From Salisapilia sapeloensis (taxonomy: Eukaryota > Oomycota > Peronosporomycetes > Peronosporales > Salisapiliaceae): DNA of 64,000 nt. The first letter of the stretch is position 1; each line of letters begins with the position of its first letter. The DNA lies in NCBI GenBank assembly GCA_023334545.1, contig JAADVB010000002.1, forward strand, positions 1 through 64,000, read 5' to 3'. Below the pieces are notes generated by a model. That model was not told where the DNA came from, searched no databases, and saw only the letters and a list, made by a program, of their open reading frames with translations. The translations under genes were made by a program, and so were the position numbers. Shown piece after piece: positions 21,660 to 32,100 of the stretch.

Positions 21660-22069
21660 ACGTCTCTCTTGTTCACAACGTCGGACGACCCTCTTGGTTT
21701 CTTACAACTCCCACCTGGTTGTTTCCTTTTTTCACTTCTGGTGGCTGTATAAAAAGGCTTTTTCAGTGGATGTACGGATGTATATCGTATCTATCCATTA
21801 TGCAAACTTCTATCGGCTTGTAGCTATTGGCAAGCGCTTGGAGACTGTTGATCTGTTGTCGACGGTCTCCTGATCGGAAACAGCTTTTTTTACACAAAAA
21901 ATCTTTTTGCAGATAGATTTTCAACTTAAATTTTGACGTTGAAGTTAGGTTGCAGTCTATTTAATTTAAAAGATAAAACGATCATGAAAAGATGGACGCG
22001 AAAGAACTTTCGAATGCAAAAAATTGGATTCGGAATGCCTTCGATCTTTGCATTCTTGGTGTCTCCCGA
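21660..22069. other. Intergenic, A/T-rich
   Basis: This region contains poly-T/poly-A tracts (about 21885-21935) and short chance ORFs only. It precedes the core promoter of the twin-CX9C gene. Confidence 0.45.
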
Positions 22070-22088
22070 ACTCATTCATCAATTTGCA
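22070..22088 (+). promoter_or_regulatory. Oomycete core promoter (initiator plus flanking element)
   Basis: ACTCATTCATCAATTTGCA matches the oomycete consensus GCTCATTYYNCAWTTTNC in both halves except the first base and one initiator pyrimidine. It lies 20-38 bp upstream of the next ATG. It is the best core promoter in the window and supports the oomycete assignment. Confidence 0.7.
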
Positions 22089-22107
22089 AGCAACCAAGTA
22101 AACAAAC

Positions 22108-22587
22108 ATGTCTTCCTCCATCGAACAAGAGTGTGGCGAGTACAAGAACCGCGTCAAGGAATGCTACGCCGACTGGTTTGACCGACTTTGGCAAGGCTCG
22201 TGGGACAGCGCTCACTGTGAGCAGGAAGTCCACGACTACCGCTCCTGCGTCCAGAACGTCTTGTGGCGACGCAAGGAAGAAGAGAAGCGATACGGTCGTC
22301 AGCAAAAGGAAGAAGTGAAGGACACGGCCTCCAGCTACTGGGAGACGGCCAAGGAAAAGGAACAGAACTTGGCGCAAACTGCTCGACAGAAGGAAACCGA
22401 GTGGATGGACTCTGCTCGTGCTGCCAAGGACGCTGTCGTGAACACTTTTGTGAGCGGCAAGGAAGAAGCCAAGGACAAGGCGGACGAGACGCGTCGTAGT
22501 GCGAACACGACTGCCCAGCAAGCGCAAAACAAGGCTGAGGCCTACAAGGAAAAGGCTAAGAGCGAGTACCACGACCGTCGTAACTAG
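22108..22587 (+). CDS. TRIAP1/Mdm35-like twin-CX9C protein with LEA-like tail
   Basis: Single exon, 159 residues. The N-terminal 50 residues have Cys at 9, 19, 37 and 47, giving two exact CX9C motifs. They surround ADWFDRLWQGSW, the TRIAP1/Mdm35 pattern. Those proteins are oxidised by Mia40 in the mitochondrial intermembrane space and carry phospholipids with PRELI/Ups partners. Residues about 53-159 are a highly charged Ala/Lys/Glu/Gln helix with 11-residue-like periodicity (TAKEKEQNLAQTARQKETE, ADETRRSANTTAQQ), resembling group-3 LEA proteins. Family members are usually about 75-90 residues with no such tail. There is no cleavable presequence, as expected for a Mia40 substrate. Confidence 0.75.
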   Translation: MSSSIEQECGEYKNRVKECYADWFDRLWQGSWDSAHCEQEVHDYRSCVQNVLWRRKEEEKRYGRQQKEEVKDTASSYWETAKEKEQNLAQTARQKETEWMDSARAAKDAVVNTFVSGKEEAKDKADETRRSANTTAQQAQNKAEAYKEKAKSEYHDRRN

Positions 22588-22672
22588 ATTGGCGTAATGA
22601 ACGAGAAATAATAAGGTATTTCAGACTCTCCGTTGAAGGATGGCATTGTATTCTCGAATGTAGGCATCAAGG

Positions 22673-24049
22673 TTACAACTTGCCAAGGATATCCTGGACT
22701 GAAGCTTCATCCGACACGACGTAGCTCTTGACCTCGGATTTCTATCACGTTATATCGATAAGAATCACATGAATAGATAGGATAGAGCATAACGTACCGA
22801 GAGAAGAGCTTCAAGCTTCTCAGCATTCAGCGACGAATCCATGGCAGTCAGCTTCTTGATAGCTTCCTCCGTCTGGACAGCTTTACCCTTGGCGGAAGCA
22901 CCCTTCTCCATGAAAATCGCCGTCTTGGGGGCATCCACCAAGTTGTTGCACGGAACGTGGACAGAGGACGCAGCGTCCGTGAGCTGCAACACGTTCTTCT
23001 TCTTGCCCTCGAGCTTCTTGCTGTCGACGACGGCACCACCGAAGAGCGAAGTGAGGCCAGCTTGGCTCCAAATGCTGCCGTTGGAAGCATACAGCGCCTT
23101 GGAGTTCACTGCTTGCGCACGTGTGGCGTCCGAGGCGTTGAAGAGCAGGACGCTCGCATCATCCTTCAAGAGGACGTCACCAGGGAGGACGACGGACTCG
23201 CTGCTTTCCTCCACGAGACGCTTCTTGGCGGCAGCCACAGCGTCTTGGACGGAGGCGAGGGAGACGTCTCCGGTGAGAACGACCTTGACAAAGAGCTCTT
23301 CGTCGTCGTTTCGGTCGAGTAAGAGCGTGGCAGACGGCTCTTGATCAGCAAACTCGCCCGTCGAAGCGACGTAGACGACAATCGGACGATCGGCATGTGG
23401 GTCCTTGGTAGGGACTTTGACCTATTTCATCCTGTTAAAGCGTCTTCTCTGTATTGTTTCCAATGTGTACGCACCAAAAAGTTCTGAGCGTACAGCGCGA
23501 CGGAGGGAGAGTCCGTGACTACACGCACGCGCGTACGATCGTCCTTAAAGGAGCCGACAGCTCCGTCCTGAGCAAAGATGTTGTCGAGGCTCGAGAGGTG
23601 GTCGACCACCTACGACTCATTTAATACTAGAGAGAGCGTGAGAATGTAGTAGAAGCATACTTGTTCGTAGAGAGGTTCGTAGGCTGTGAAAGGAACGTCG
23701 ACGTCCACTTCCTTGATGCTGACGTTTTGTCCGGCAGACTGTTTCGCGTCCTTGGCAAACTCCTCGAGTTTCGACCAACGTAGATTTTGGAAAGCATCTC
23801 CGTGTGGGGTCACATCATCCTGTGCAAGCGACCAATTGAACTCAAAGTGGAGACCTTCACGTTCCTCCGGGAAGTCCTTTACAAATGATAATAAGCTCCT
23901 ATCTCCTTTATAAATGGAATAAAAGAACATACAATAACAAAGTTGTCTGCTGCATGGGGTGTGATAGCAAATGTCCGGACGGACGATCGACGAGCTGCGG
24001 CAGTAGCAGTCGTACGCAGTGCCTTGGTCAGTCCCACTCGCATGGCCAT
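22673..24049 (-). CDS. Unknown protein with mitochondrial-type presequence
   Basis: Five exons on the minus strand: 24049-23933, 23876-23661, 23609-23475, 23421-22798 and 22741-22673; introns are 51-56 bp; all phases zero; 386 residues. The N-terminus (MAMRVGLTKALRTTATAAAR) is rich in Arg/Thr/Ala and free of acids, as in mitochondrial targeting signals. The body includes FNWSLAQDDVTPHGDAFQNL and VRVVTDSPSVALYAQNFL. The latter faintly recalls a strand of ATP-dependent PEP carboxykinase, but no nucleotide-binding motif exists, so I assign no function. The gene is divergent from the methyltransferase with only 81 bp between start codons. Confidence 0.8.
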
Positions 24050-24130
24050 GATCGAATTTTGGTCTCGCTCACCACCGCAAAAGTTTTGACCAATGATAGA
24101 TGTTTAATTTTATTTATGACCAATCAAAAG

Positions 24131-24793
24131 ATGTCTTTGATTAACTTCAAGATGATAACGATGGACGGTCGTAGAGACCGAGTGAGGGAGCTCGTGCTCC
24201 AAGCTGCTCGACAGAGAGCTCATGTGGCGTTGACTTTGCAGGACAGTAACGATGTCAAGTTGTTCGCTCCATATAGCCCCACTCCATATGCTCTTATTGA
24301 CACTGTATGGGAAGAGCTGTCGACATCCAAGTCGCTAGCGATTTGCTCGACGGATTTGATCGTCGACCTTGGATGTGGCGATGCGAGGTGGCTAGTCGCT
24401 GGCGTCAGACGGTTTGACTGCAAGGCATTAGGTATTGAAATTGATGCTCATGTTGCACGCAAAGCAAGGGAGAGTGTCCAAATGCATGGACTGAGTGATC
24501 AAGTGGAAATTGTGCAAAGCAGCATTGAATCGACGTCCGTTGCAGGTGCCAAGTTAGTCATCGTGTATGCCTTTGCAGAGTCCTTAGAAGGTATACGCAA
24601 CCAGCTTCAGACTCAACTGGATGCGAACGCCGGAGTACTATCTGTCGGAGTATGTACCCATTTTCATACGATATTGTACATGACCTTAAAATGTACTTCT
24701 GTCTTATTCTAGTTTCGAATACCAGCATGGCAACCGATTCAATCCGGCAGGACAGATGGACTTCGATGGTACTTGTATTTGAATAGACCATAG
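24131..24793 (+). CDS. SAM-dependent methyltransferase-like protein
   Basis: Two exons, 24131-24649 and 24713-24793, with a 63-bp intron; 199 residues. Motif I of class I methyltransferases is present as DLIVDLGCGDARW, followed by the acidic end of strand 2 (ALGIEIDAH) and a motif II/III region (KLVIVYAFAESL). The C-terminus LRWYLYLNRP is beta-strand-like. The arrangement (PYSPTPYALID-VWEEL before motif I) recalls the FAM173 lysine methyltransferases, but I cannot confirm this. Start alternatives in frame are 24152 and 24161. It is convergent with the large unknown gene, with 33 bp between stops. Confidence 0.72.
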
Positions 24794-24826
24794 TCATTTA
24801 TAAGGAATGCAGATGTCAGTTGTGTT

Positions 24827-27800
24827 TTATATTTCGTCATAAGAGGTTGTTTGTGGGTGACACGACTTCTCCAAACGCTGCTTGATCTGATCAAGTTCAG
24901 ACAATAGTCGTCGGTCGAGCTAATTTATAAGGTAGACACATGAGTATAAGGTGATCGAGCTATGTCGTGCTGAAATGTACCTGTTTCCGCTTCTTCTCTG
25001 CTCTGGTCATCTGGCCGATAAGTTCCGATGTGGTCTTTACTGGTCGACTGGTAGCGCTACCATCCTTTCGATGTTTTGAACAGTATAGCTCGTTTGCCAG
25101 TAATTCCGACAATGACTTCCTTCCTGTCTTTAACGCTTCTGCTTTGACTACGTTCTTGGCAGCTCCTGTAGCAGTCTTCCTTCGAGACTTGACGATCTTG
25201 ATACCAGTACATCCGACTGGATCACTTGCTTGTGTAACGGTATGCTTGTTGTCTTCGAGTCTATTGGTTGACTGTAGTAACCCAGCAGCACTAATGGCAG
25301 CACGCAAATTTGAGTAGTGACGACTAGTTGGGGACAGACGACGTCGAGAGGTGTTTGCAATTGACCCAAGTGCAAGCTCTGATGCGCTTTGACGCATTCG
25401 GGATTCCGCAGTGTCTAGTCGTTGGAGCATGGATTTCAATTTTGGTTCAAGCAAAGTCGGTTGGACAGCTTCCGTCGCTCGTTTAGCAGGTGTAAATGAA
25501 CTTCGAGATGCTTTCACTGTAGCTGATCGATGTAGAATTGGATGGGGAGAATTGAAAGTAGCTTTCTCTTGCTTAGAGGCAGGTTGTTGCATATCGTATG
25601 TCTTCGTTTCCAATGGCAGGCTCGTGCTGTGTGTTAAATGTCTAGTTTGCTTCGGATGAGCATAATCTTCTGTAGCGCATGTATTGCACGTAAAGTCTGT
25701 TGGTGAAACCTTTGTTGGACCATGTAGAATGCAGAACCCGTCAGACTCTTGCTCTGCGGTTAACTCGTCATTCCCTCCTGTAGCTCTTTGAAGTGCCAAT
25801 GTCGTCATATAGGTAAACTCTATTTCATCCATTGTATATGAGACAAGGTCTTGATTTTATCGACGTAGCCAAGAGTAGTCGATATGAAAGCGTACCCGCA
25901 AACGATGTGGCACCGTAGCCAATGGTGTCAAACTCGGATAAGGCTGCTTCCATTATACTACTGAAGAGAACTGACTTCAAAACAGCTTTGACTTCTTTGT
26001 GTTGCTGGCGCTCGAGCGCTATAGCAACATCCATTAGTACCTTCTCTTGTTCGCTGCTCGAGGTAGACGCTAGTGATTCCATGGATGGATGCCGTTGAGA
26101 TATATACTACATAAAGTTATATCATTTCAATAGTACGAACGTCATGATTGTCATCCTTGCTATTACCTTAAAGACGGAACGTAGCTCAGTCAATTCAATC
26201 TCTTCGCTGTCACCCACCTCTGCCAACTCAAAGATTGCACAGAGGACAAGTACGACCATTTGAAGCTTAGGACAATGCTACGATATGTACTCAATCTATC
26301 AGTTGCTACCAGTCGTGATGCATGTAGTGACCTACCTGTTGCTGGACAGACCGTCGTCGTCTAACGGCTCGATTCCAGATGACACGTTTGTGTGGACTGA
26401 TTTCGGTCCGTTTCCGCGGGACCAGTTCATCAAGTGCACCTCCTGTTTGTTGCAGCCAATATTCTTCAATCGTTTCCTCCATCATTTCCATGTCGAGCAA
26501 GGTACTACAACAGCCATTCTGGTTCATCACGAGTAGAAGCTCGCCAAGCAAACCGACTGTCGGCATATTGAAACTCGCGTGAATTTGACAGAGAACAGAA
26601 TCTACCGATACTGTGTCTGTGAGCATCAATGATGCACGCGTGAAGTTCTGATCTTGGGTTTCGTGATAGTAACCTGAAGTCATCGCTGCCGCACGAAGTA
26701 AATTGCCAACAAGCAAAGGATGCAATCCTTTGTTTTCAAATGATAAGAGACTGTAGATGGATTTGCACGCATTAATTGGCACCTCAAGGATTGGATTGGA
26801 TGGCTTTATGGAAGTAGAAGGAGAAAGCGCAAACTTGTCGGAAATGAACCCAGTGGAGGCACATCGCCTCAGTCTACTAGAAGCGCTATCAATTGAACTA
26901 CTCGAAGTTTTCCTTGATAACGCCAATTGGCTTGAGGACTGAGAACTACGTCGTGGCTCTTTCACTGAATTTATAGTTTGCTTTGGATTCGCAACCAAGC
27001 CAACTCGACGGTTTCCAGTGTGCCGTAAAAATGCCAACGATGGATTCGTCGTCATCCCTGTCACGTACTCCGACACTGTGAGTGAGTCAATCCAAGACAT
27101 TGGGATAGCTACTCCAGATAGATGAAAGGATGGTGCCAGCCAGTATACAGCTGAGCGCGGATTCTCTTGTAAAACGTCCTCTCGTCGTAGCACTTCTCTA
27201 ACATTTCGGAGTGGGACGTGGTCTAGAATGAGCCCAAGGGTTGCTTTTAATGTCAAGACACCAAATGAGACTGTCTTTAAGTTGACGATATACTCCGACC
27301 TCGTCTCCGCATGCATGGCAGAACTACACCATGTAGCAGCATCTATGAGAAGTTTTAGCTTAAGAACTGCATACCCGACGACTTGGTCGTCATTTGTTTG
27401 TCGCATCTTCACATAAAGATGCTTTTGATCACAAAAGCGCGTGAAGGTGTCTAAAGCTGAACAAAGATAATGTATACGAGTTTCACATAGCTGCCATCGA
27501 TTCGGTGTATGGCCTTTGCCTCCATCAAAATCGACGCGTGTGATGCTTTGACCAAGTTGGTACTCTAGGTAGTAATCCGTTGCTAGCAAGCTCGGACCAC
27601 CGTCTTGCACTTCATGAAAGAAGATACTGAGGCGTAGTTGAGAGCTCGTAGGATCAATATCAGCTCCTTTAATCCATCGGTATTGAGGTATGTCTAGCGT
27701 CGTATCGTTCGGAAGTTTCCGCATAAGCATCCTTAGCTCTAAATTACTTTCGTTAAGACGACCGATAATGAAGTCACAGTCTGTTCCATGCTCATCATAC

Positions 27801-28642
27801 CCTTCCTGTAAGGTGTTGCTACTGTAACATGTATGAAGTTCATGAGCGAGCTTATTCAATTCTTGTTGTTGTTGGAAAATGGTGTAGCAAAGGTGGCAGA
27901 GTGTCACTTCTGTCGTAATCGTCGCTGATGCTTGCTTTTCAAGATCATGAACAGCATCCTCCCATACTACCAACCGATCGCCTCTTTGGCGTATCTGAAA
28001 AATACATTTGGTTACCATTTTCAGTGTTAGTCGATACTCTTTTAATCCACCGAATGCATGTAAGTCATGCTTGACATCTCCTTCCTCGTTTAATTGAGCT
28101 CCATCATCTTCACGTACCAGAGAATTGACCATGCTAAGAACAGATTGTGGTAGATCACAAGAGTGACCACATAGTGAACAAGTCGATACATGGTCATGGG
28201 CACTATTGACTCGACGATTCGTACTTACTATTTTTCGACTGCGTTCAGTCTTTCGATTTTTCAGTTCAATTGGTAGCTGTGTCGCTGACTCCAACATCTT
28301 ACGACCCTCTTCGGATAGTTCATACCTACAGGTTGCATCAAAGTTGACTACTTTGATCATCCACCATTTTCCATCCCGACCTCGAACAAAATCGGCGCAT
28401 AGGTTTTGAAATTGTAAACCAGGTACTTGAGCCTGTATGTGGTTTACGATGCGCTGCATTGCACTTATAGGTTCCATAATTGATTTTCCTCTTAGCTTGT
28501 CTTTCCGAAGCGTGTCCTTCATCTCTTGACTGGATGAGGAAGCAATAAATGCTGGTGTGATTTTAGTCAGGTAATGGAAAGCTTCTTCCCGTCCTAATCG
28601 GTCATCATTAAACGGATTTCTATTCTTGTGTATGCTTTCCAT
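24827..28642 (-). CDS. Large protein of unknown function
   Basis: Five exons on the minus strand: 28642-26336, 26277-26167, 26106-25896, 25849-24981 and 24919-24827; introns are 46-61 bp; 1196 residues. I recognise no catalytic family. The first 120 residues include FVRGRDGKWWMIKVVNF. Two CxxC pairs occur near 150-155 (CSLCGHSC) and near 245-250 (LCHLC), possibly zinc-binding. A beta-rich stretch (about 310-480) could be a C2-like module. The second half is Ser/Arg-rich with low complexity. The last exon forms a coiled coil (LLSELDQIKQRLEK). The frame stays open upstream of Met1 as far as a splice-acceptor-like site near 28697, so an additional 5' exon, or fusion with the upstream gene, is possible. 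Confidence 0.72.
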
Positions 28643-28740
28643 ATAGTCTGAGATAGTAAGAATGTCTGTGTACTTGGCACTACCAAAAACAGAGATGATA
28701 CATGGTTAGAAGGACATTGATAACATTAATTTATGTCAGC

Positions 28741-29352
28741 CTACTCGTTCGTGACGTTGATGCCGTATCGTTTGTGTTCAACTTCGTCCCAGTATAAGCG
28801 GTAGACACTTGCTTTCGCACCTCGACAGTAGACGAACTGTTGGATGTAAAATGGTAGGTCAAAAGGTGTTTGGACGATGAGGTCAAAGGTGGGCTTGGTG
28901 AGTGCAAGCGACTTGCTGCTTTGATGACTATTGGAAGACTTCCACTCCGAAACACGCCGGAAGGCAACGACTGGATCACTTTCGAACTTTGTTCCGAAGC
29001 TATGGTCACTTGTTGAGTTCGGTGACACCTTTTTCCTCCAGCCTTGAGCTGTTTCGTCATCTCGAATGACGTAGCCACGCTCGTCTGTACGCAAGATCAA
29101 AGTGCTTTCAGCCATAGTCGCTCCAGTCTGTCGCTCACATACGACTGTCAAGGGCAAATTGAGCTGCAATTGGCGTCCGGAACCTGGTATCGGTTGTAGA
29201 TACTTGTAGAAAAAGATGGACGGCTACGGCATGGATAAGGAGATAATTAAAAATGTGGACGTTAAGATGGTATAGCAACCTTGATAAGTGATAAGCATGA
29301 GGGCGATTGTGTGGGTGAAAGAGTAGAGTTCATGGACTTGAGATAGTTGCAT
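28741..29352 (-). CDS. Unknown protein with N-terminal hydrophobic helix
   Basis: Model with two exons: 29352-29280 and 29183-28741; 96-bp intron; 171 residues. The first exon encodes a hydrophobic helix (FTHTIALMLITY), the second a soluble domain (RQLQLNLPLTVV, RTDERGYVIRD, TPFDLPFYIQQFVY). The intron acceptor is uncertain: another AG at 29224-29225 would add a coding-looking peptide PSIFFYKYLQPIP, but then exon 1 must end in another phase. I do not recognise the family. It sits directly upstream of the large unknown gene and could belong to it. Confidence 0.5.
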
Positions 29353-29431
29353 TGTGATAGAAGTCAAATTTAGATTGGACAGCTTGAAACTGAGCAAGTG
29401 GCGGTGCAGATCACAAGGGAAAAGAGAAAAT

Positions 29432-29966
29432 ATGTCGACGAAAGCAGCGGTTGTCATTGCGTCAAAGAGTATCTGGTGGAAAGCTGGTGCTATTGCTGGT
29501 GCTAGTGGTGTCCTCCTAGGTATACAATCCTACACTCCCGTCCATCCATTCGGAATGCCAACGTAGTTTATAGGAGCTTTTGGAGCCCATGGACTTAAGA
29601 ACCACGTCAATGATCCGCGCTTGCTGAAGAACTGGGACACTGCGGCTCAGTATCAAGTACTTAACTAGCATTTACATGAAGAACCTCCAATGCTGATTGT
29701 GTGGCCGTGACAGCTCGTGCACTCCGTTGCTTTATTAGCGGCACCTTTCGCCAAGCGACCGAATCTTGCAGGTGGTTTATTGCTGTCAGGCATTGCCATC
29801 TTCTCTGGGTCGCTCTACGCGATCGTCTTGACCGACCAACGCAAGCTCGGCATGGTCACGGTATCCATACATCCCTTCATATCTAAAGGAAGAAAATAAT
29901 CCTATCTACTCGTAGCCGATCGGTGGTTTGGCCATGGTGGCAGGATGGCTCACTCTACTGCTCTAA
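29432..29966 (+). CDS. TMEM256 / DUF423 family small membrane protein
   Basis: Four exons: 29432-29519, 29574-29656, 29714-29860 and 29916-29966; introns are 54-57 bp; 122 residues. The family hallmark GAFGAHGLKNH is created exactly across the first splice junction. TAAQYQLVHSVALL, then LLLSGIAIFSGSLYA and PIGGLAMVAGW follow, giving four hydrophobic helices. The length fits the family (about 110-130). These proteins lie in mitochondrial or bacterial inner membranes, and their function is not established. The gene is divergent from the unknown membrane-anchor gene, starts 79 bp apart. Confidence 0.92.
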
Positions 29967-30297
29967 GGACACTACAGCTCAACACAAGAAGCTGATGCAA
30001 CAAAGTTTTTCGTGAAGCCTCACTGTTGTTTCTTTCTCATGCGTTTCCGTCTCCACCTACAGCTTGCATGGGATGTGTTTGCCACAGCCATGACTAGACG
30101 TCCGTTTCCTCTTGCTCGTTTTGCCTAGGACTGAGCAGTTTTGAGATGCCACATGCGACTCTTCGCTAGTACCGTGGCTCTACCACTCCCATATCTAAAA
30201 GAGATCGCCTCGAGTGACTGTCTAGGCTAGCCCGACCTTTGGTGTCCAAGACACGGTACACTTTGCTTCAGCTCTAGTACTACGCTTTCGTTGCAAG
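29967..30297. other. Intergenic, nothing recognised
   Basis: This region holds the 3' end of the TMEM256 gene and the promoter of the EGF-repeat gene. Pyrimidine-rich stretches near 30025-30060 may be transcript ends. There is no ORF with coding character. Confidence 0.5.
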
Positions 30298-31464
30298 ATG
30301 ATGAAGACGATCCACTTACTCCTCGGCGTCCTTGCCATTGCGAGGATGGCTATCGAGGTTGATGGCGCTTGTCCGAACAAGTGCTCCGGACATGGTGAAT
30401 GTGGCGCTAGTGACAAGTGCACGTGTTACCAGAACTGGATCGGCTCGGATTGCTCGCAACGGCAATGCCCATTCACGCGTGCGTGGCAGGATACGCCAAA
30501 AAACACGGACGACGCCCATTATTATGCTGAATGTGGTAACCGAGGCAGATGTGACCGAGAAACCGGCATTTGTGAGTGTGACAGTGGCTTCACAGGAAGT
30601 GGGTGTCGTCGCCTTGGGTGCCCGAACGATTGCTCCGGACATGGTACGTGCGAGTACATTGAGGATCTGGCATCGGACTCGTTTGATCTTCGTGTTGGTG
30701 GAGACCATGCCGTCACGTACGGTTTGTGGGACCAAGAAAAGATCATGGGCTGCAAATGCGATCCGGGCTTTGAAGGTTATGATTGCTCTTCTCGTATATG
30801 CCCCAAGGGCGATGATCTGTTGACCGCCGGTGAGTCGGAGATGTCGCAAGTGATTTTCTTGACACTTGATGGAGATGTTGAAGGCTACGTGACGTACCGT
30901 GATCCGTATGGCAACGCCTGGACGACTGAAACGATGACTTTTAGTGATGCGACGGCTACTTTCTGCCAAGACGTATTGCAGCCTGAGCTTCGACGACTTC
31001 CTAACAACGTACTGAACGAAGTGGAGGTCACCAACGTGCTTGACTGGTACAAGTTTAGTCGTGACAGTCCGACGTCGCGGACTGGACAAGTAGAAGAAGC
31101 AAACAGCGTTGCATATGGAGGAGACCTTGCAAGTGACGACATTGCCTGTCTAATCGACTTCAAAGCCGAACCTGGTGAAACTGGGTACCAACATTTCTTC
31201 GAGGTCAACCTTCAACCGCACGATAAACTAGGACAACACCCAAGATCCGTTGGCACCACCACCGCGGCGAATGTTTGGGAAGTGATGGAGGCGTATACGA
31301 TTGACTTAGGAGGGGCAACACCACCATTAGCTGGTCATTCCCACCCATTGCGCGAGTTGGCCGAATGCTCCAACCGTGGCATTTGCGACTCGCAAACAGG
31401 CGTTTGCCAATGCTTTACGGGCCACATGGGCCTAGCGTGCGAGCGTCAAGAAGCGCTTGTTTAG
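30298..31464 (+). CDS. Secreted EGF-repeat protein
   Basis: Single exon, 388 residues. The N-terminus is a signal peptide (MMKTIHLLLGVLAIARMAIEVDG, cleavage near Gly23/Ala24). Tenascin-type EGF modules follow: CPNKCSGHGEC (about 25), CGNRGRCDRETGICECDSGF (about 79), CPNDCSGHGTC (about 109) and CKCDPGFEGYDC. A Cys-poor middle domain of about 180 residues comes next, then a last EGF module near the C-terminus (CSNRGICDSQTGVCQCF). There is no membrane anchor or GPI signal. A secreted or cell-wall adhesion role is inference. The start could be Met1 or Met2. The next plus-strand gene is more than 600 bp away. Confidence 0.85.
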   Translation: MMKTIHLLLGVLAIARMAIEVDGACPNKCSGHGECGASDKCTCYQNWIGSDCSQRQCPFTRAWQDTPKNTDDAHYYAECGNRGRCDRETGICECDSGFTGSGCRRLGCPNDCSGHGTCEYIEDLASDSFDLRVGGDHAVTYGLWDQEKIMGCKCDPGFEGYDCSSRICPKGDDLLTAGESEMSQVIFLTLDGDVEGYVTYRDPYGNAWTTETMTFSDATATFCQDVLQPELRRLPNNVLNEVEVTNVLDWYKFSRDSPTSRTGQVEEANSVAYGGDLASDDIACLIDFKAEPGETGYQHFFEVNLQPHDKLGQHPRSVGTTTAANVWEVMEAYTIDLGGATPPLAGHSHPLRELAECSNRGICDSQTGVCQCFTGHMGLACERQEALV

Positions 31465-32100
31465 GTACGTACGAAAGGAGGGGGCCCGGGACGGCGTTGC
31501 TGATTCACATACTCGCGAGGAACGAGAAAAAGGAGAACGATAGGCATGATATATTTCAATTAATACAACAACATGAACTTTTCATGCCAAGTGTAGCTCT
31601 TTAACTATCTTCCTATGATGGACATGTACGTGCTCGGCTCTGTCGTGCTCGTACTCGGTCGGGAAAATGATCTATGCTGTGTGGGAACTAGCAGTGGAAA
31701 CTTGGCAAAATACGTTATCTCTTGTCTGAACGTGTAGCCCACGGATTTGATTGAAAGTGATGAATGGTTAGTCTGGGTGCATCTAGAAGCCTGTATTTCT
31801 TCATTAAGCCTCTAGATGACACCAGGTCAGGACAGATCGCTAGTGCAGATAGTTCAAGGATTAACTATCACATCTAGTAATTTGGACTACCAGCAAGATG
31901 CATGGCAATAAGACCACGCATATCAGTCTATACTAAGAACGTACAGCACTTGTAAAAGAAGGCAGCTTCGTAGACAAGAGGAAGATGGATGCCGTGCATG
32001 TGGAACATGTTACGCAATATCTGTTTATACTGTTTTCTAAATAGAATAGCATCATTTTTAGCTTTGTAGTCAGTATTCGCTAATTATCCGAACGATACCG
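31465..32100. other. Intergenic with a weak inverted repeat
   Basis: Non-coding by eye. An imperfect inverted repeat (CATCTAGAAGCC at about 31779 and GCCTCTAGATG at about 31808) could form a hairpin. A 41-codon ORF at 31616 is too short to call. Confidence 0.4.

Noticed and set aside
21412-21873. Plus-strand ORF of about 140 codons with start peptide MIQRPQERWRWYDK
   Set aside because: It uses rare codons for this genome (GGG GGG, ATA), has a low-complexity C-terminus and overlaps a better splice-supported minus-strand candidate.
22673-24049. Calling this gene a PEP carboxykinase
   Set aside because: Kinase-1 and kinase-2 nucleotide-binding motifs are absent; only one strand looks similar.
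28741-29223. Assignment of the membrane-anchor gene to TMEM231
   Set aside because: Only the presence of an N-terminal hydrophobic helix agrees; the key internal segments of that family are not seen.
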